Shown here in pieces: positions 26,330-35,031 of a stretch of 64,000 nucleotides of DNA. Made by a program: the position numbers and the translations under genes. The stretch spans positions 124,001 through 188,000 of the forward strand of contig NZ_NOXU01000032.1 of the NCBI RefSeq assembly GCF_002251795.1, given 5' to 3'. The notes beneath the pieces were generated by a model. It was not told the DNA's origin, made no database searches, and saw nothing but the letters and a program-made list of their open reading frames with translations. Source of the DNA: Niveispirillum lacus. Its GTDB lineage: Bacteria; Pseudomonadota; Alphaproteobacteria; Azospirillales; Azospirillaceae. Within the stretch, counting starts at the first letter, position 1; every line of letters starts with the position of its first letter.

Positions 26330-29257
26330 TTAGCGCCAGGCGGGCTGGCTGCCGCTCGAAGACACGCGCGCGGTGCGCTGCAGGGCGGCCTTGATGTCCC
26401 TGATGCCGGCGTCCGACGTCCGCGCGGCCACGGACTGGCCGCTTGGCAGCACGAGAGTCAGGCCGGCGCCCATTCCGGTACCGCCAACGTCGCCGATGCC
26501 GGCGAGGCTTGGGACCGACATCCGGGGCATGGACATGGCCCCGACGAACCCTCCGGTGGCGAAACCGGGCAACCGCAAGCCGTTGACGCGATTGAGGAAA
26601 TCGACGCCGTACTGGCGCACGGCGGCGGCCCTGACCACGAACTCACCTGTGGACAGGCGGGCAAGGATAGAGTCAGAGGTCGGGCCGCCGGGCCCGGAGA
26701 CCTGGCCGCCGTCGGCGTAGCCGGGGATGGACGGGGTGGTGGATGAGGTGGCTGGTGAAGACAGGCCCAGGAACCGGCCCGCGGCGGACAAAGCTTCGCC
26801 AACGGACCGGCCGACGTCGGCGGCCGTAGTGCGCAGCCAGTCCCAAAATCCGGCAAACAGGTCCTTCCACGCGATTATGGAAGTGGAAATTGCGCCCGTG
26901 AATCCTTCGACCAACGCGGTTCCAATTGCGGCGAGCGAAGGCAGCGGGAAAGTTCGGATGACCGTGACAACGCCAGCCAGCGCATCGCCAATCGCAACGA
27001 TAACCGGCCAAAGTCTTGATACGACTGCAAAAACGGCACGCAGCGCACCGCCAAGCGGCGCCAACAAGCCGATCAGGATAAACAATTGACGATTGTTCTC
27101 AGCGCCTGTCAACTCGCGCAGAAAAGCCAGTACAGGCTCAACAAAGGCTTCGATTGGCTTGTAGATTTTCTCGAAAACCTTAGACACATCACCAGCGAAA
27201 CCGACAATGTACTTAATAATCTCGTTGATGGCATCAAGGATCGGCTTGATGTCACGATCGTAAACCTTGACAAAGTCGTCAAACAGCGCTTTGAACTCTT
27301 TTGTAAGAGTTGCACGAGCCTCTGAGATCCATTTCGGTACAGCGCTTGGCTGGCCGTTGATGAACTTGAAAATCTCGCCGAAAATCCCGCGGATTTCAGA
27401 CGCAACGCCGGTAAATGCTTTCAGCCAATCGTTGGTCAGCGGCTCCTGGCTCCCGGAAAGCAACTTAAAGATGTCGACAATGACGCTGCGCAAAAAGCCG
27501 AACCCCTGCGCAGCGAGGTCAACGATCGCGGCGCGGTTTTCAGCGATCCAAGCGGTAAGCGCCTGAAGATCTGCGGCGGACTGCGGCCCAAGGGCTTCCA
27601 GCAAGGCGCGCTGAACCGATTTCAAAGACAGAACAAGTCCTTGCCAAGCAGAGTCAACCTCTACGGCAATTTTCCCCTGGTTATCCGAAACAAACAGGCC
27701 CAGTCGATAAATTTCCTCCATTTCCTTTCGGATGCCGGCACTGCCCTTTTCGAGGAGTGGCAGCAGTTTTATTGCATCGTCTTCACCAGTAATCCTTTGC
27801 AACGCGAAAGTCCGGCCAGCCGAATTCGGCATGGCGGCAAGACCATCGGCGACGCGGGGGATGAGCTGGCTCATAGTCAGCAACTCGCCGTTCGGCCCGC
27901 GCAAAGCAACGCCCAACGCTTTGAAAACGCTGGCTTGCTCGCTCTCTGGATCCTGGAGCGCTGTGACGTAGGCGTCGGTCAGACCGGACAGAGCGCCGGA
28001 CAGGTCATCGACTTCAATGCCGGTTTTGCGGGCAACTGCGGCAAAAGCGGAATACTGTCCAACGCCCCCGGAAAAACCGCTGGACTGCGTAATGCGCTGA
28101 AGCTTTGCTGTTTCGTCCGCGCTGTCGCGAAGGGAGACAGCGAGTCCGGCACCCGCTGCGGCGCCGGCGGCAAGGCTCGCCAGGCCGGTGCGGATGGTAA
28201 TCCCAGCAGCTGCGCGAGCAGCGCCAAGGAGTGCGCCGCGCAGGCGGCCCGCTGTTGAAGTGGAAGCAGAAAGGCCGGACGCCAGCGGGCCGGTCGCAGC
28301 GGCCATAGATGAGATGGACGAAGCGGCACTGGAGGGCGGCAATGCGGAAGTGAAGGCGGACATGGCCGTCGCAGCGGAACCGGCGGTCGTGGCGATTGAC
28401 CTTAGGGCGGCGTTGATTGCAACCAGCGCGGTTTCTAGTCTCGTCGCGGAAATGACGAGTTTGTCTATTGCGTCGGTGACGCGCTTCAGGGCAGCCACGG
28501 CTGCGGCGTCGCCGGTGATCCGGATGGCGATAGTGCCGGCTGAACCGACGGCTGCGACGCGGGTGAGCGCCGCCGCGATGTCATCGAGCAGTCGGGCGAC
28601 GCGGGCACCGCGAACGGCGGCACGGCCCAGGGCGGTGGCTAGGCTACCGACCGCGGCGGCGCCGGTCGACCTGATCGTCGTAAGGTCGGTGGCGATGCGC
28701 GCAAGGTCGGACGACAGCGCAGCGGCGCCAGTAGCGCGAAGATCAATGGATGCAGACGCGGAGCGCAGGGCGGTGACGGCGGTGGCGATGCGGGACAAGG
28801 AAGATTCAGCGGCTGGAGCGCCGGTGGTGGTAACGTCGATGTCGATCGGAGAACGGATGCCAGCAATGGCAGCCACCAATTTGCCAATCGCGGTCGACAG
28901 CGTGCTGACCTTCGTCGTTGCGGCACTGGCGGCTGAATCCAAGCCGCCGATCGCCGGCCCGGCACCGCTGCGAACGGCGGCAAGACCAGCAGAAACGGCG
29001 GCAAGATCGCGGGCGATGGCAGCCAGACCTGGAGACTCGATGTCAATTTTCCCAGAAGCGCTTTTCAACGCCGCGGCAGCGGCTGCCGCGGCGTTGAGAT
29101 CGGTCGTCAGCGCTGCGACCTTGGACATCGCCCGTGTCGTCGCCACCTCAATATCGCCCAGGGCCGCCCGGATTCTATCCAGGGCAGTCGTCACCGTGCC
29201 CACGCCGGATGCGTCAAACTCGAAACTAAGTTTCTGACTGGCCGATCCGGTAGTCAT
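26330..29257 (-). CDS. Tape measure protein
   Basis: 975 aa, setting siphovirus tail length. The first 350 residues are alanine-, serine- and threonine-rich helical repeats; a hydrophobic stretch (AGITIRTGLASLAAGAAAGAGLAVSL) follows, then helical sequence, more hydrophobic segments (FILIGLLAPLGGALRAVFAVVSRLWPVIVAIGDALAGVV), and a glycine-rich C terminus with YADGGQVSGPGGPTSDSILARLSTGEFVVRA, a segment often seen at the end of tape measures. Its position after two small chaperone frames confirms the call. A 349-aa opposite-strand frame inside it is a composition artefact. Confidence 0.92.
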   Translation of the reverse strand: MTTGSASQKLSFEFDASGVGTVTTALDRIRAALGDIEVATTRAMSKVAALTTDLNAAAAAAAALKSASGKIDIESPGLAAIARDLAAVSAGLAAVRSGAGPAIGGLDSAASAATTKVSTLSTAIGKLVAAIAGIRSPIDIDVTTTGAPAAESSLSRIATAVTALRSASASIDLRATGAAALSSDLARIATDLTTIRSTGAAAVGSLATALGRAAVRGARVARLLDDIAAALTRVAAVGSAGTIAIRITGDAAAVAALKRVTDAIDKLVISATRLETALVAINAALRSIATTAGSAATAMSAFTSALPPSSAASSISSMAAATGPLASGLSASTSTAGRLRGALLGAARAAAGITIRTGLASLAAGAAAGAGLAVSLRDSADETAKLQRITQSSGFSGGVGQYSAFAAVARKTGIEVDDLSGALSGLTDAYVTALQDPESEQASVFKALGVALRGPNGELLTMSQLIPRVADGLAAMPNSAGRTFALQRITGEDDAIKLLPLLEKGSAGIRKEMEEIYRLGLFVSDNQGKIAVEVDSAWQGLVLSLKSVQRALLEALGPQSAADLQALTAWIAENRAAIVDLAAQGFGFLRSVIVDIFKLLSGSQEPLTNDWLKAFTGVASEIRGIFGEIFKFINGQPSAVPKWISEARATLTKEFKALFDDFVKVYDRDIKPILDAINEIIKYIVGFAGDVSKVFEKIYKPIEAFVEPVLAFLRELTGAENNRQLFILIGLLAPLGGALRAVFAVVSRLWPVIVAIGDALAGVVTVIRTFPLPSLAAIGTALVEGFTGAISTSIIAWKDLFAGFWDWLRTTAADVGRSVGEALSAAGRFLGLSSPATSSTTPSIPGYADGGQVSGPGGPTSDSILARLSTGEFVVRAAAVRQYGVDFLNRVNGLRLPGFATGGFVGAMSMPRMSVPSLAGIGDVGGTGMGAGLTLVLPSGQSVAARTSDAGIRDIKAALQRTARVSSSGSQPAWR

Positions 29258-29261
29258 TTTA

Positions 29262-29471
29262 TTACGCTCCGCTCAGTTCCTTGAGCAATTTTTTGACACT
29301 GTCGTCTTTGCCGTGGTGCGCAGCGCGGGCGGCGACTATGGACCTGGCCATCGCGAGATCCAGGCGGCGGGCGTCGATGGCGGCGAAGGCGGCGATCTGG
29401 CGCGGGGTGTATTGCCAAACTGACGACGGAGGATGGCCGGCGGCAATCAGTTGATGTATCGCCGCCGCCAA
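29262..29471 (-). CDS. Tail assembly chaperone second frame (GT-type extension)
   Basis: The reading frame (AAAIHQLIAAGHPPSSVWQYTPRQIAAFAAIDARRLDLAMARSIVAA, positions 29262 to about 29500) has no ATG; the nearest start would be TTG at 29469-29471, without a good ribosome site. The frame continues upstream through the end of the previous gene in -1 register, giving a smooth fusion (GPLSELAAAIHQL). Lambda-like phages make such a product by programmed frameshift between G and T just before the tape measure. Either a frameshift extension or a coupled small gene. Confidence 0.6.
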   Translation of the reverse strand: MAAAIHQLIAAGHPPSSVWQYTPRQIAAFAAIDARRLDLAMARSIVAARAAHHGKDDSVKKLLKELSGA

Positions 29472-29476
29472 TTCGC

Positions 29477-29872
29477 TCAGCGGTCCTTCGGAGCGCCCCG
29501 ACCGCCGGTCGCCGCGGTGGCGAGGCTTTCGAGGCGGCGAACGAAATCCTCCACGCCCTGCGGCATGGTTTCAGCGATGATGGCCGACAGCAGATCCAGC
29601 TGTTCTGAGGCGGACAGCGTCGCGGCCACGGCTTCCGCCTTGCTGTCACCCGGCGAACCGGTGCCGGCGGCGATCACCGCGGCCAAGGCTTCAGGCGCAG
29701 CCTCAGCCAGCGTCTCAGCCGACATGTTGCCGCCACCGAGGGCCGCCAGCAGCGCCGGAAACCGGTGCAGCAGCGTAGCCAGTCCAGCCGCCGAGACTCC
29801 GGTGACAGCCACGTCCGTCCCCCTCACGGGAACGGTGCGGCCGGCGGGTGCGATATCGAGAAGGGATGCCAT
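29477..29872 (-). CDS. Tail assembly chaperone (gpG-like)
   Basis: 131 aa, MASLLDIAPAGRTVPVRGTDVAVTGVSAAGLATLLHRFPALLAAL. The opening pattern and the helical C terminus (EQLDLLSAIIAETMPQGVEDFVRRLESLA) match phage tail chaperones encoded between tail tube and tape measure. It coats the tape measure during assembly. The last codons overlap the -1 frame of the following extension. Confidence 0.7.
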   Translation of the reverse strand: MASLLDIAPAGRTVPVRGTDVAVTGVSAAGLATLLHRFPALLAALGGGNMSAETLAEAAPEALAAVIAAGTGSPGDSKAEAVAATLSASEQLDLLSAIIAETMPQGVEDFVRRLESLATAATGGRGAPKDR

Positions 29873-29913
29873 AGTCTGATATCTCCAATCAGATCAACTG
29901 GATAGCGGGAGAA

Positions 29914-30684
29914 TTAGAGGGTGGACTCGCGGCCGATTTGGAACCCGGCGGGCTGCGTGCCGTCGGGGTAGGCGCGCCCGGACAGTTCGACCGTGCCAAA
30001 GTCGCTCTCGGAAATCAGAGCGCGGGCGCTGGCGGGGCGAAGCTCAACGTCGTGCAGCTCAACGAGCGATTTGACGCCGATGGCGTTGATCCCGCGAACG
30101 ATGAGCCGGCCGCGAATTCCGGTTCCATCGGCGATCCCCGACTGGTGGCCCGAGGTAATCGCGGCGGCGTCGTAGCCGATGGTGAGGTCGCCGGACAGGC
30201 CCGAGGGAATGGCGACGATTTCGACCAAGCCAGCGGCAGCGTCGACGCGGAAGTGGGTGTTGGCGACCCAGGTGCCGGTGCCGGTGGCGGACGTCAACTC
30301 GACGCCGCTGACGGACAGGCGCGGCAGGCGGTAAATACCGCCGGCTTCAACGTCTGCGGAGGGGATAACCAGCGTCTGATCCGTCGCGGCGGCCTGCGTC
30401 ATGACGGTGGCGGTGGACATGAGGCTCGCGGCGCGGGCGTACGGCGACATCTGGGCGAGCGTCATCGAGACCTCGGCGTCGACCTGGGAAACGACCCGCT
30501 TCACAAGGGTTCGCGTCGCCTGATTGTTCGCGTACCTGTCCGTTTCTTCGACCGAAATGGTGATCTCGACACTGTCGGCATCGCCCAAGTTCAGGAATTT
30601 GGTGCTTCCGCGCGGCTGAAACAAAAGTTCCGCCTTAGGGATCGAATAAAACTCGTCGCTCAGGGGGCTGAAAACCTTGGACAT
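29914..30684 (-). CDS. Major tail tube protein
   Basis: 256 aa, MSKVFSPLSDEFYSIPKAELLFQPRGSTKFLNLGDADSVEITISVEETDRY; this wording (KAELLF, FLNLGDADS, SVEETD) is characteristic of siphoviral tail tube subunits. The later part includes DQTLVIPSADVEAGGIYRLPRLSVSGVEL and DLTIGYDAAAIT, a beta-rich insertion. Placement between the tail terminator-like gene and the chaperones agrees. Confidence 0.8.
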   Translation of the reverse strand: MSKVFSPLSDEFYSIPKAELLFQPRGSTKFLNLGDADSVEITISVEETDRYANNQATRTLVKRVVSQVDAEVSMTLAQMSPYARAASLMSTATVMTQAAATDQTLVIPSADVEAGGIYRLPRLSVSGVELTSATGTGTWVANTHFRVDAAAGLVEIVAIPSGLSGDLTIGYDAAAITSGHQSGIADGTGIRGRLIVRGINAIGVKSLVELHDVELRPASARALISESDFGTVELSGRAYPDGTQPAGFQIGRESTL

Positions 30685-30703
30685 TTCGGAAAACTCCTGG
30701 TGA

Positions 30704-31156
30704 TTACTTGGTTGTGGAGCCCTCACGGGCGACGATATCGACCTCGTAGGTCGCGGATACGGAGTGAGTGAGGCGGTCGCCCTCAGACGTGATTGCCTTT
30801 TCTGCGCCAGTCAGCTGCAGATCTGCGGCGATCCCGCCGAGCGTCACATCGGCGAAAAGGCGGACCTCTACATCGGCGGCGACAGCCTCTGCGGCATCCT
30901 CGCCGTCATCGCCGCGGCTCGCGCCGACAATGGTCACGAGAACGGTCCTGGTGAGCATCCTGCTGCCGGGCCGACCCGCACTTCCGGTGGAGACGCGCTC
31001 GCCGGTGACATAAACCAGCGCGGCTGGATAAGCCGTGTCAGCGAGCGGGTAAGCGCGGCTGGCTTCAACTGTGCCTGCCACTGGCACACCGGAGGTCAGC
31101 GCGCCGACAATGGCGTCCCTGACCTGGCTGCGGATGTGTGGTACGGTGGCGGTCAT
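30704..31156 (-). CDS. Minor tail protein, tail terminator-like
   Basis: 150 aa starting MTATVPHIRSQVRDAIVGALTSGVPVAGTVEASRAYPL. The form (N-terminal helix RxQVRDAIV, then beta strands PAALVYVTGER, RTVLVTIVGASRG) is that of gpU/tail-terminator or tail-completion proteins. It precedes the tube gene by 19 bp and has its own promoter-like site upstream (31195-31223). Confidence 0.65.
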   Translation of the reverse strand: MTATVPHIRSQVRDAIVGALTSGVPVAGTVEASRAYPLADTAYPAALVYVTGERVSTGSAGRPGSRMLTRTVLVTIVGASRGDDGEDAAEAVAADVEVRLFADVTLGGIAADLQLTGAEKAITSEGDRLTHSVSATYEVDIVAREGSTTK

Positions 31157-31194
31157 GGCGATTGTTGGAGATCGTTGTTTTCTACACAAAAGGC

Positions 31195-31223
31195 AGACTA
31201 TCACGGCGATCTGGCTGGCGCAA
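31195..31223 (-). promoter_or_regulatory. Prophage promoter 2 (tail genes)
   Basis: Minus strand: ATTTGCGC with -35 TTGCGC (31218-31223), 17 bp, -10 TAGTCT (31195-31200). It lies 40 bp upstream of ATG 31156, in the gap after 31245. Confidence 0.6.
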
Positions 31224-31244
31224 ATCTGAGCCCGGCTGGCGGGA

Positions 31245-31565
31245 TCAGCTGCGGGAAAGCCGGCAGACGACGAGCCCGCCCGCGGGCTCGGCCACTGTTC
31301 GCACCTTATATATATGTCCGTCGGGCGAGATGAGGCTGTGGCCTTCGGCAATCCCGGGCGCTGCGTCTGCGGAGATCGTGGCCATGGGGGCGGTGGACTG
31401 GTACTCAACCCCGTCCTGAACATCAACAACCACAGCGTCAGCGCGGAAAATCAGGCGGATCGGCGTACCTGCGGACGACGGGCTGGCCCGCCAAGTCCAA
31501 GCCTGGCGGTCGGCGAAAGCGCCGATGGTGAGGGCAGGCAGTGCGGCGAAGATGGAGGCGGGCAT
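31245..31565 (-). CDS. Head-tail joining protein candidate, 106 aa
   Basis: MPASIFAALPALTIGAFADRQAWTWRASPSSAGTPIRLIFRADAVVVDVQDG, small and beta-rich, located between capsid and tail tube genes where lambda FII-type joining proteins are found. Start 31565 is 4 bp downstream of the preceding gene. Motif support is weak; the call rests on synteny. Confidence 0.5.
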   Translation of the reverse strand: MPASIFAALPALTIGAFADRQAWTWRASPSSAGTPIRLIFRADAVVVDVQDGVEYQSTAPMATISADAAPGIAEGHSLISPDGHIYKVRTVAEPAGGLVVCRLSRS

Positions 31566-31569
31566 TGGC

Positions 31570-31920
31570 TTAGATCCTTGCGGATGGGCCGCCACCGGGT
31601 CCACGGGAAGCGAGGGCAGCAAGGACGGAATCGATGCGGGAGGTGAGCCCACCGAATCCTGCTCGAAGCTCGGCGCCGAGGTCGCTGATGCGGGTTTCCA
31701 TGCGCTCGCGATCAGCGACGTATTCAGCGCGCTTCAGGTAATCATCCCGGATGTCATCGAGGCGGCTGAAGATTTCGTCGCGGTCGCGGTCGACGCGGGC
31801 GACAATTTCGACGCGGGTCTTGTCGATTTTCTTGGACAAGAAAGAATAGACACCCCAGGCGACGCCGACGGCTGAAACAGCGGTGCCGGCGATTTTGAGG
31901 AGCAGATCGAGTTCATCCAT
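31570..31920 (-). CDS. Membrane-anchored coiled-coil protein, 116 aa
   Basis: MDELDLLLKIAGTAVSAVGVAWGVYSFLSKKIDKTRVEIVARVDRDRDEI: one N-terminal helix able to span a membrane, then a charged coiled coil and a Gly/Pro-rich end. This design is frequent in phage genomes for small proteins of unknown role (some are lysis or superinfection factors). Promoter-like site 3 lies upstream. Confidence 0.55.
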   Translation of the reverse strand: MDELDLLLKIAGTAVSAVGVAWGVYSFLSKKIDKTRVEIVARVDRDRDEIFSRLDDIRDDYLKRAEYVADRERMETRISDLGAELRAGFGGLTSRIDSVLAALASRGPGGGPSARI

Positions 31921-31976
31921 GGAGGCACCGCGAATATTTGGGGTATGTGGTTGGCCGTGTCGGCTGGTGATGATCG

Positions 31977-32006
31977 ACAATATCATGGGCGCGACGACGA
32001 ACGCAA
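31977..32006 (-). promoter_or_regulatory. Prophage promoter 3
   Basis: Minus strand: ATTTGCGT with -35 TTGCGT (32001-32006); -10 ATATTG at 17 bp or TATTGT at 18 bp (31977-31983), followed by CGATCATC. It lies 57 bp upstream of the 31920 start. Confidence 0.55.
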
Positions 32007-32092
32007 ATCCGCCCAGCGAAATGCAAGAGTCGTAGCCACATCAATTTTCGGATACGTTATGTCGGTCGCAACACATACTGAAGGTGCAGATT

Positions 32093-32509
32093 ATGCAGGC
32101 CGACGACCCTACCGCCGCTATAAAGGCGAAACTTGACCCGATATTGAAAAGTATAAATGATTATGTATTGAGAGCGTTATATAATGGTTCTGGCAGTAGA
32201 GATCCGGCTTATAGCCAACATTCCGCAATTATAGCTCAAATTATTGAAGACTATAACAAAATCGAGAATGCGACTGTTGATCTTATGATTCAAAGCGTGA
32301 AGTCAGGTGGCGTTAGTATTAACGACCTGTTCCAGCGCATTGATTCTGCTGCAAGAAACTTTACTGATGCCGCACTGGTGACCAGAAGAGTTGGTTTCAA
32401 GGACGAATATGTCAATCCGACCATGTTTGGCGGACCATCGGTAATCAGTAGAATCAAATATACGAAAGATGTTCTGGATTATTTTATCAGGGAACTGAAC
32501 AAAATCTGA
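32093..32509 (+). CDS. AT-rich moron protein, 138 aa
   Basis: Opposite in direction and much richer in AT than the surrounding morphogenesis operon. AAGG lies 8 bp before ATG 32093. The product is helical (AIKAKLDPILKSINDYVLRALYNGSGSRDPAYSQHSAIIAQIIEDYNKIENATVDLMIQSV), soluble and without known motifs. Such insertions with their own promoter are typical lysogenic conversion or defence genes. Function unknown. Confidence 0.6.
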   Translation: MQADDPTAAIKAKLDPILKSINDYVLRALYNGSGSRDPAYSQHSAIIAQIIEDYNKIENATVDLMIQSVKSGGVSINDLFQRIDSAARNFTDAALVTRRVGFKDEYVNPTMFGGPSVISRIKYTKDVLDYFIRELNKI

Positions 32510-32619
32510 CACACAATATTTGTTGGAGCAGCATGGCTATCAGAGACTTATCTTAGATAATTCTGCTGCCATGCCGCGTTCTGTGATGACAACCTGATCT
32601 TGAAAGGGAATATCTCACT

Positions 32620-32799
32620 ATGCCGACATGGGAAGGTGTGTTTAAAGTCAGAGGTAAAGACGGTGGGCCAAATAAAGTCATGATATCGGACGGCGATTAT
32701 CCTGATGACATATATATTGATGAGGCGGACTACAGAGCTAGACTCTATAATCCGCCTTTCGAGAAGCTGAAGTGGAGCGACAAACCGGACGAGGAGTAA
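32620..32799 (+). CDS. Small AT-rich moron protein, 59 aa
   Basis: GAAAGGG precedes ATG 32620. The sequence MPTWEGVFKVRGKDGGPNKV continues with an acidic run (DGDYPDDIYIDEADYRARLYNPP) and ends KPDEE. It is acidic, short and follows the 138-aa gene by 110 bp in the same direction, so the pair could work together. An acidic small protein could be a DNA mimic or inhibitor, but that is speculation. Confidence 0.5.
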   Translation: MPTWEGVFKVRGKDGGPNKVMISDGDYPDDIYIDEADYRARLYNPPFEKLKWSDKPDEE

Positions 32800-32815
32800 T
32801 TTTCACACCCACGAC

Positions 32816-33583
32816 TTAAGCGCTCTGTGCGAGTGTAACGTGGATATTGCGGCCGATATCCTGGCGATAGACAGTCATTATCGTTCGCCAACCGCCGGCA
32901 GACAGTGGCACAGCCTGGCCCTGGCTCAGGCCGTGGAACTGATCTGAATTCGACGCTGGATAAAGCTCGACCTGGTTTCCCGAGGTGTTGAGATACGTGG
33001 TCGGACCCACCGCGCTGCTGGCCCTGACGCCCTGGCCGCTGGCGGTGGAATTTACGACGACCGACGACGGCAACCCGTTGCTACCATGAAACGCTGCGCC
33101 CGATGCGTTGCTGCCAGTTGCGTTAACCGAGTAGACGGCCGGCGCTTGCACCAGAGCTTGCCACGATCCGCCAATGAAGCCGTGCCAGCCGCCCCCCGTC
33201 AAATTTGCCCCGGTAGCGACCTGCACCAGGAAACCGGCGCCGCCGGCAACTGCGGCGGATGCATCCCAATCGATGACCCAGGCGCTACCGTTGTATTGGA
33301 TGATATCACCCGCGGCCACGCCGGCGATCGAGCCCCATGACCCCGCCGGCGAGCCGACAAAGCCAACGGCGTACCGGTCCCCAGTGGTAGCTGGCGGCAG
33401 AGCACCAACGCCAGGCTCTTCGAACTGCAGAAACGCGACGCGCGCGACCGGACGCAGGACTTTGAAGGCAGCCAGCACGGCGTCAGGATTGGTCCGCACG
33501 TTGGCGCCACCTTGGACAGCCGGCAGCATTTCCTTGCCACCAATTGCCGAACCGGCGGTCATTTCAGAAATCTTCTGACTCAT
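32816..33583 (-). CDS. Tail fibre-like protein with DUF2793-style region
   Basis: 255 aa, MSQKISEMTAGSAIGGKEMLPAVQGGANVRTNPDAVLAAF. The segment PPATTGDRYAVGFVGSPAGSWGSIAGVAAGDIIQYNGSAWVI resembles DUF2793-type repeats found on phage fibres. The C-terminal half is Ser/Gly/Asn-rich beta sequence. Its place beside the capsid gene rather than at the tail end is unusual. Confidence 0.6.
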   Translation of the reverse strand: MSQKISEMTAGSAIGGKEMLPAVQGGANVRTNPDAVLAAFKVLRPVARVAFLQFEEPGVGALPPATTGDRYAVGFVGSPAGSWGSIAGVAAGDIIQYNGSAWVIDWDASAAVAGGAGFLVQVATGANLTGGGWHGFIGGSWQALVQAPAVYSVNATGSNASGAAFHGSNGLPSSVVVNSTASGQGVRASSAVGPTTYLNTSGNQVELYPASNSDQFHGLSQGQAVPLSAGGWRTIMTVYRQDIGRNIHVTLAQSA

Positions 33584-33589
33584 TTTGAG

Positions 33590-33841
33590 TTACTCCAGTA
33601 CGATTGTTGCGCCGGTTTCGGTCAGGATCGGCAGGCCGGTTTCGAGAAGGATGGCCTCGCCGGACGGCGGCGGATCTGGCGGATCGGAGATCTCAAGGGC
33701 GATGGCCTGGCCATCCTCCAGCAGGATCAGCTCTCCGGATTCCAGCAGGAAGGCCGCCCCAGGATCCGGATCCGGTGGCGGGGCTGACCCGCCACCGGCG
33801 GCGCGGATCGGCGTCATGAATGTGCCGGGGCGGATCAGCAT
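33590..33841 (-). CDS. Small acidic protein with repeated LLE-x-G units, 83 aa
   Basis: Contains the near-repeats AAFLLESGELILLEDGQAI, GEAILLETGLPILTE and GATIVLE after a proline-rich start. Short LLExG repeats of this type occur in small phage virion accessory proteins. Lies 6 bp before the fibre-like gene and 118 bp after the capsid gene. Confidence 0.5.
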   Translation of the reverse strand: MLIRPGTFMTPIRAAGGGSAPPPDPDPGAAFLLESGELILLEDGQAIALEISDPPDPPPSGEAILLETGLPILTETGATIVLE

Positions 33842-33958
33842 TTTGGCGAAGCCTCGGGGTGGCGGCCGACGGCGGGTGACGCAGTGGGCGGAAAAGAAAA
33901 ACCCCGGCGGGATGTTGGCCCGCCGGGGGTGAGGGCCGGAAAGGTCGGCGTTGGTGGG

Positions 33959-34969
33959 TTAAGTGCGCTTGCCCTTGATCAGGACGCGCGGCCTGGTGCA
34001 GAGGCAGAGCGGGTTGCTCTGCACTTCCAGCGTGGCGGACCGGATGGTCTGCAACTCCGTCGGCATCGCGGCGTAGCGCGGCAACCCGGGGCGGTTCACC
34101 GTTTCATTCCAATCGGCCGGAGCGAAAGTAACCGTGAACAAATCAGGAATACCGGACGGGAAAAACTGGACCTTCTGGTCGCCAATTCCGGACGAACCGT
34201 CGTCCATGCCCTGGTAATCGTGCCACCTCACTCCAGCATACGTGAAAACGCCGTGCGTATAGTCTTCGCGAAGGGCAGCCCCCTCCTGGAAGCGATCATA
34301 CGCCTGTTTGACCTCAGGATGATTGATCAGGGCATCGAAAAATTCGCCGTCGCAGAACGCCTCCAGACCGAACGGCAAATTTCCCTGAACGCCAAGCTCA
34401 GACTTGATGAGGCGGCGAATGGCGGACGTCTTCGACCGGATTCCGGCGGCAGCGCTGTCCAAGTCGAAGTCGACTTCCGTATGCTGGGCGACCTGGAACT
34501 CGCTGAACAGGTCGTAAATCACCGACCCATCAGCATCCAGCAGCAGGCCGGACACGGCGCCCAGCATGTGATGCTCAGTCGTGGCATCCAGATCGCTCAG
34601 GGCCTCGTCCATCTTTTCATCGATCTTCGACTGCAGCGTCTCCAGTTCGTTCTCGCTGCCGAACTGCCTCACACCCTGGACCTCATCGGCCCGGATCGTG
34701 CGCTCCTGCTTCAGATGGGGGATGATGAAAGACCTGGCCTTGCGCTTGCTGTTGCCCTTTGTCGGGGCGCGCTGGTAGCGCTGCGAGGTCTGAATAAGGC
34801 CCAGCTGACCGTCCTTTTCCTCGACGATCACAGTGTCCGTGCGGACGCTCTTGGGCGTAAAAAGCCCCATGGTGCGCAACTTCGACGGCGCGTACGGGCG
34901 CTTGTTCACCGCCGCGGTCAGGCTCGTGGTGCTGAAAGCGTCGCCGGCGAAGGGATTGATCATCGTCAT
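33959..34969 (-). CDS. Major capsid protein, lambda gpE family
   Basis: 336 aa. Forms the icosahedral shell. Characteristic sequence: INPFAGDAFSTTSLTAAVNK at the N terminus, LGLIQTSQRYQRAP, KARSFIIPHL, HHMLGAVSGLLLDADG, FGLEAFCDGEFFDALINHPEVKQAYDRF, GIPDLFTVTFAPADWNETVN and the end CTRPRVLIKGKRT. Full-length. Preceded by decoration protein as in lambda (D then E). Start MTMINPF at 34969; MINPF is possible. Confidence 0.93.
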   Translation of the reverse strand: MTMINPFAGDAFSTTSLTAAVNKRPYAPSKLRTMGLFTPKSVRTDTVIVEEKDGQLGLIQTSQRYQRAPTKGNSKRKARSFIIPHLKQERTIRADEVQGVRQFGSENELETLQSKIDEKMDEALSDLDATTEHHMLGAVSGLLLDADGSVIYDLFSEFQVAQHTEVDFDLDSAAAGIRSKTSAIRRLIKSELGVQGNLPFGLEAFCDGEFFDALINHPEVKQAYDRFQEGAALREDYTHGVFTYAGVRWHDYQGMDDGSSGIGDQKVQFFPSGIPDLFTVTFAPADWNETVNRPGLPRYAAMPTELQTIRSATLEVQSNPLCLCTRPRVLIKGKRT

Positions 34970-35031
34970 GATGTGTCCTTACTTGTTGGTCGTCATATTC
35001 GACATTGCAGACATGCGAAAATGTCGAGGCC

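Noticed and set aside
28188-29237. 349-aa plus-strand ORF
   Set aside because: Antisense to the tape measure; an Ala/Arg/Ser-rich product that mirrors its composition.
34970-35031. Promoter of the ATTTGCG family upstream of the major capsid gene
   Set aside because: TTTTCGC with ATATGA at 17 bp is too far from the consensus to count.
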